Shown piece after piece: positions 22,720 to 25,005 of a stretch of 25,005 nucleotides of DNA. The notes beneath the pieces are model-generated. The model was not told where the DNA came from. It searched no databases and saw only the letters and a program-made list of their open reading frames with translations. Positions within the stretch are counted from its first letter, which is position 1. Each line of letters begins with the position of its first letter. The position numbers and the translations under genes are program-made. This DNA is from a virus. Location of the stretch: positions 1 through 25,005 of the IMG/VR virus record IMGVR_UViG_3300032820_000105; one strand, written 5' to 3'.

Positions 22720-23270
22720 TAGTCAGGATTTCCCTCACATATTATTTCTTTTCGACCAAAGCCAAATCCGTTAGCATCATGTGTTCGTATTTTAACGGTT
22801 CCTTCAGCTATCTGTGTTTTGACACCTTTCCATGAAGCAGTTGTGCCATCTGGCAGATTTTCTGTTCCATCTTCTATAGGTATGTGACATATCAATGCCC
22901 CGATTATTAATTTGTTAGGAAATCTAGGGTTATATAAAAAATCATCAATAAATGTTATTTCACCATCTGTGGTTGAAAACACATGAGATTTTAATCGAAG
23001 TGCAATTAGTACTGTCATAGGTATTGCAATTGGGTCAGAATTTTCATCCTCTGCCGTAAACATGACTTCATTGGTAGTTGCATGCTTTACAGTAGTTCCA
23101 TCACCATTTCTTATAGGAGTATTAGAGGCATCCAAGTTAATTTTGGTCAAGTCTATCTCTGGGTATTCTGCTACCCGCGCATCATAATAATCATTAATGA
23201 ACGTATTATTAAACGTTTCAACAGCTAAACATTCTTCTAACGTTGGACTCGTGTTGTCCGTATAAGCCAT
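22719..23270 (-). CDS. Unknown protein in the fibre cluster
   Basis: This 183-residue soluble, acidic protein overlaps the next fibre gene as TAATG. The N-terminal third is helical (LEECLAVETFNNTFINDYYDARVAEYPEIDL), the middle is beta-like (IAIPMTVLIALRLKSHVFSTTDGEITFIDDFLYNPRFPNKLIIGALICHIPIEDG), and the end carries TVKIRTHDANGFGFGRKEIICEG. It has three Cys residues and no transmembrane or signal segment; the hydrophobic stretch near 80-95 is short. I do not recognise the family. An internal virion or assembly-chaperone role for the neighbouring fibre is possible by context only. AGGAG lies just before the ATG at 23270. Confidence 0.75.
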   Translation of the reverse strand: MAYTDNTSPTLEECLAVETFNNTFINDYYDARVAEYPEIDLTKINLDASNTPIRNGDGTTVKHATTNEVMFTAEDENSDPIAIPMTVLIALRLKSHVFSTTDGEITFIDDFLYNPRFPNKLIIGALICHIPIEDGTENLPDGTTASWKGVKTQIAEGTVKIRTHDANGFGFGRKEIICEGNPD

Positions 23271-23280
23271 AATAACTCCT

Positions 23281-23529
23281 CTATTTTCCTACATACTCTA
23301 GTATTAAATTTTCTTGCTCTCCAATCTCAAGAGCCAAAAAAGTTGGTTCTAAAGTTCCTTTTAAAACTGTATCAGGTGGATAATCAATTAAAGCGCCATC
23401 TATCATCATCCAAGTAAGATGATTAGCCAACATACTTTTAATTGAGGCATCGTCAAATACCTTATTTACATGATATTTTGCCAGAACTTCATTCTGTTCT
23501 CCAACTGTTAATTCATTATAAGTTGCCAT
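23281..23529 (-). CDS. Small unknown protein in the fibre cluster
   Basis: This is an 82-residue acidic soluble protein beginning MATYNELTVGEQNEVLAKYHVNKVFDDASIKSMLANHLTWMMIDGALIDY, with a helical first half and a short strand region at the end (FLALEIGEQENLILEYVGK). AGGAGG lies upstream of the ATG at 23529 and the gene is separated from its neighbours by about ten bases, so it is a genuine member of the operon. I do not recognise the family. Its size and place between two structural genes suggest a small assembly or linker protein. Confidence 0.72.
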   Translation of the reverse strand: MATYNELTVGEQNEVLAKYHVNKVFDDASIKSMLANHLTWMMIDGALIDYPPDTVLKGTLEPTFLALEIGEQENLILEYVGK

Positions 23530-23538
23530 AATGCCCTC

Positions 23539-24843
23539 CTAGGTCTTAATAATCTCCATTGAAACTGTACAAGTTGCTGTAGGGGCCGGCTTCAACTCTG
23601 TTGTACTTTTCATTTGTGCTTGTCCAAATCCTACACCAACAGCTAATTGATTCCCCTCTTGTAACCATACAGGTTGGGTTAATAACTTTGTTTGTTGTCC
23701 CGGAACAACAGTTATTCCAGCCGCTATATTTCCAACTGCATTAGCAGTAGTAGTTGTTATTAAATCGGCTGTATTAGTAGTATTTCTTAATGTAGATGGG
23801 GTCTGGCCTTGGGCAGCTAATCCTTTTATTTGGGCGCTCATAGCTAATCCAGCCGAACTACTTCCAGCATATATTTGATTAACTTTGACCGCATAACCTG
23901 TTGGTACAGTAAATAAAGTAGCTGCATTAGCTTGCTGAATAGTAACACCCGACATTCTATGATAATTATATTGGTATCCACTTGATGAAAATGAGGATGG
24001 CAAATATCCCAGATTAACTTCACCTCCACTTACAGAAGAGGGAACTGAAACATAATGACTATACCAATCATTACCATAAGCCGAATGAGCGTTATAATAC
24101 TCCCAAGTAATTCCATCCGTAGTGGATTTAAAACTATAATTTGTAGAATTAGGGTCGCTATAGCTAGACTGAACCCATTGTTCCCTAGTGAACCAATTAA
24201 TACATAAATCGCCCGGAGATGCAGTAAATGTCATGTTTTGTCTATATGACTCGGCGGGACTTGTTGAGCCACCATAATGACCCCAATTTAAAGCCCTATA
24301 ACACACTAGACCCGCATCATCAGTACTATTATTCAATTGAATTTTAAATGGTTGAGACTGATTGACATTATAAAAAGTATTAATTTCATAATTTAGTAGT
24401 CTTGTATAATTAGATGTAAAGTGATTAGCTGCCGTGAATCTAATATTGTTGGTCCCTGTTGCCGGATTAACTAAATACCAAACTCGCAGTTTTCCTCCAT
24501 AAGGCAAGTCCATAGTTGATGAAGTCGTAAGTTCTGTCATTGAAACACCCGCATAAGTTGGTGCTGTGGTGGTTGAGATAATCTCAGATTTTTCAGAACC
24601 CCAATAGTCAACTGACGCTCCCACAAAAACTAGTAAGCGATTGTCATGACTAGTAGGGACTGTATAAGAAATATCTACATACGAAGGCGAAGCAGAAGTC
24701 CAACTAGAAGTCCAGTTGTATGTTCCACCAGCGGTCTGGTATCTCTTACCATCATAAGAAAACACAGGCTGTGCAGGTGTTAGCTCCCAAGCTAACGAAC
24801 CTCCATATAATTCTGTTAATGCTGCAATATTTGGTACTGCCAT
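23539..24843 (-). CDS. Virion structural protein, probable fibre or surface protein
   Basis: This 434-residue protein has two parts. Residues about 1-320 are rich in Tyr, Trp, Ser and Asn with strand patterns (YNWTSSWTSASPSYVDISYTVPTSHDNRLLVFVGASVDYWG, FTASPGDLCINWFTREQW, ANHFTSNYTRLLNYEINTFYNVNQSQPF), resembling a beta-sandwich carbohydrate-binding-like domain. Residues about 324-434 form a smaller beta domain (ANAATLFTVPTGYAVKVNQIYAGSSSAG; GQQTKLLTQPVWLQEGNQLAVGVGFGQ; TATCTVSMEIIKT) of a type common as decoration or fibre modules. The aromatic-rich surface suits ligand binding. GGGAG precedes the ATG at 24843, with a TATAAT-type motif 20 bases upstream. The family is not named; the structural assignment rests on composition and context. 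Confidence 0.75.
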   Translation of the reverse strand: MAVPNIAALTELYGGSLAWELTPAQPVFSYDGKRYQTAGGTYNWTSSWTSASPSYVDISYTVPTSHDNRLLVFVGASVDYWGSEKSEIISTTTAPTYAGVSMTELTTSSTMDLPYGGKLRVWYLVNPATGTNNIRFTAANHFTSNYTRLLNYEINTFYNVNQSQPFKIQLNNSTDDAGLVCYRALNWGHYGGSTSPAESYRQNMTFTASPGDLCINWFTREQWVQSSYSDPNSTNYSFKSTTDGITWEYYNAHSAYGNDWYSHYVSVPSSVSGGEVNLGYLPSSFSSSGYQYNYHRMSGVTIQQANAATLFTVPTGYAVKVNQIYAGSSSAGLAMSAQIKGLAAQGQTPSTLRNTTNTADLITTTTANAVGNIAAGITVVPGQQTKLLTQPVWLQEGNQLAVGVGFGQAQMKSTTELKPAPTATCTVSMEIIKT

Positions 24844-24860
24844 TTATCTACTCCCTAGAT

Positions 24861-24880
24861 TTATTATACTATTTAAGTAT
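24861..24880 (-). promoter_or_regulatory. Candidate promoter and dyad upstream of the 434-residue virion gene
   Basis: The minus strand reads TAGTATAATAA with TATAAT at 24863-24868, about 20 bases before the ATG at 24843. ATACT (24866-24870) and AGTAT (24876-24880) form a five-base inverted repeat with a five-base loop, similar to the dyad near 20.94 kb. A -35 box is not evident, and the predicted leader would be very short. Confidence 0.5.
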
Positions 24881-24896
24881 CTTCTTTCTTTACACA

Positions 24897-25005
24897 TTAT
24901 GAGAACGTGGAACCAAATACTAAGGACATAGCAATAGCTGTTCCAGTTCCTCCTCCGCCCGAAGATGACACCTCTACTTCATCTACTTCGTTAGAGATGT
25001 AGTAT
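24897..25005 (-). CDS. Fibre-like protein, C-terminal end only (cut by window edge)
   Basis: The last 35 codons of a minus-strand gene run in from the right edge and stop at TAA (24897-24899). I translated them by hand as YYISNEVDEVEV, then SSSGGGTGTAIAMSLVFGSTFS. The pattern YYxS, then EVEV/EVEL, SSSGGG and a final FG matches the end of the 386-residue fibre (YYNSADVAEVELSSSGGG and TMAFG), so the missing gene is probably another fibre of that family. The start, length and other domains lie outside the window. Confidence 0.8.
   Translation of the reverse strand, partial: YYISNEVDEVEVSSSGGGGTGTAIAMSLVFGSTFS

Overview
This window is part of a tailed double-stranded DNA bacteriophage genome (class Caudoviricetes). 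It is AT-rich and tightly packed. Every supportable gene lies on the minus strand, so transcription runs from base 25005 towards base 1. Most genes overlap by a few bases (often TAATG) or are separated by fewer than 20 bases, and most have a good GGAG/AGGAGG ribosome-binding site. Bacterial-type replication proteins (family A polymerase, DnaB-like helicase, DnaG-like primase) and strong Shine-Dalgarno sites point to a bacterial host. Several fibre modules are of a kind common in marine phages, which suggests but does not prove an aquatic origin. I cannot name the host or the phage genus. No sheath gene is visible, so a siphovirus is slightly favoured.

Region A (about 25005 to 18515, first in transcription) holds fibre or appendage proteins: a cut-off fibre end, a 434-residue virion protein, two small unknown proteins, a 386-residue fibre, two tandem paralogous 97/98-residue proteins, a coiled-coil protein, and a 694-residue protein with a probable seven-bladed beta-propeller. 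Region B (18501 to 8096) is the neck and tail in classical order: head-tail adaptor, tail terminator/completion protein, tail tube, two tail assembly chaperones joined by a clear programmed -1 frameshift element, a short tape-measure-like protein, a baseplate-like protein, and a 1578-residue gpJ-like central tail protein ending in a self-cleaving S74 chaperone. Region C (8095 to 6160) holds a small unknown gene, an amidase endolysin, a helix-turn-helix/zinc-ribbon protein and a small heat shock protein. Region D (6143 to 1, last) holds an unknown gene, a sigma-factor-like protein, two unknown small genes, helicase, a small gene, primase, a probable ssDNA-binding protein, dCMP deaminase and the first 354 codons of a DNA polymerase cut by the window edge.

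The genes thus cover virion tail and fibre building, host lysis, transcription switching and a nearly complete replisome with nucleotide supply. Capsid, portal and terminase genes are not in the window and probably lie to the right. The only gaps longer than about 50 bases (near 6.6, 16.9, 20.9 and 24.87 kb) all carry an AGTATA-type motif, in three cases as AGTATAATA. These are candidate promoters, perhaps for the phage's own sigma-like protein. There is no gene-free stretch above 300 bases, and I saw no tRNA, CRISPR array or insertion sequence.
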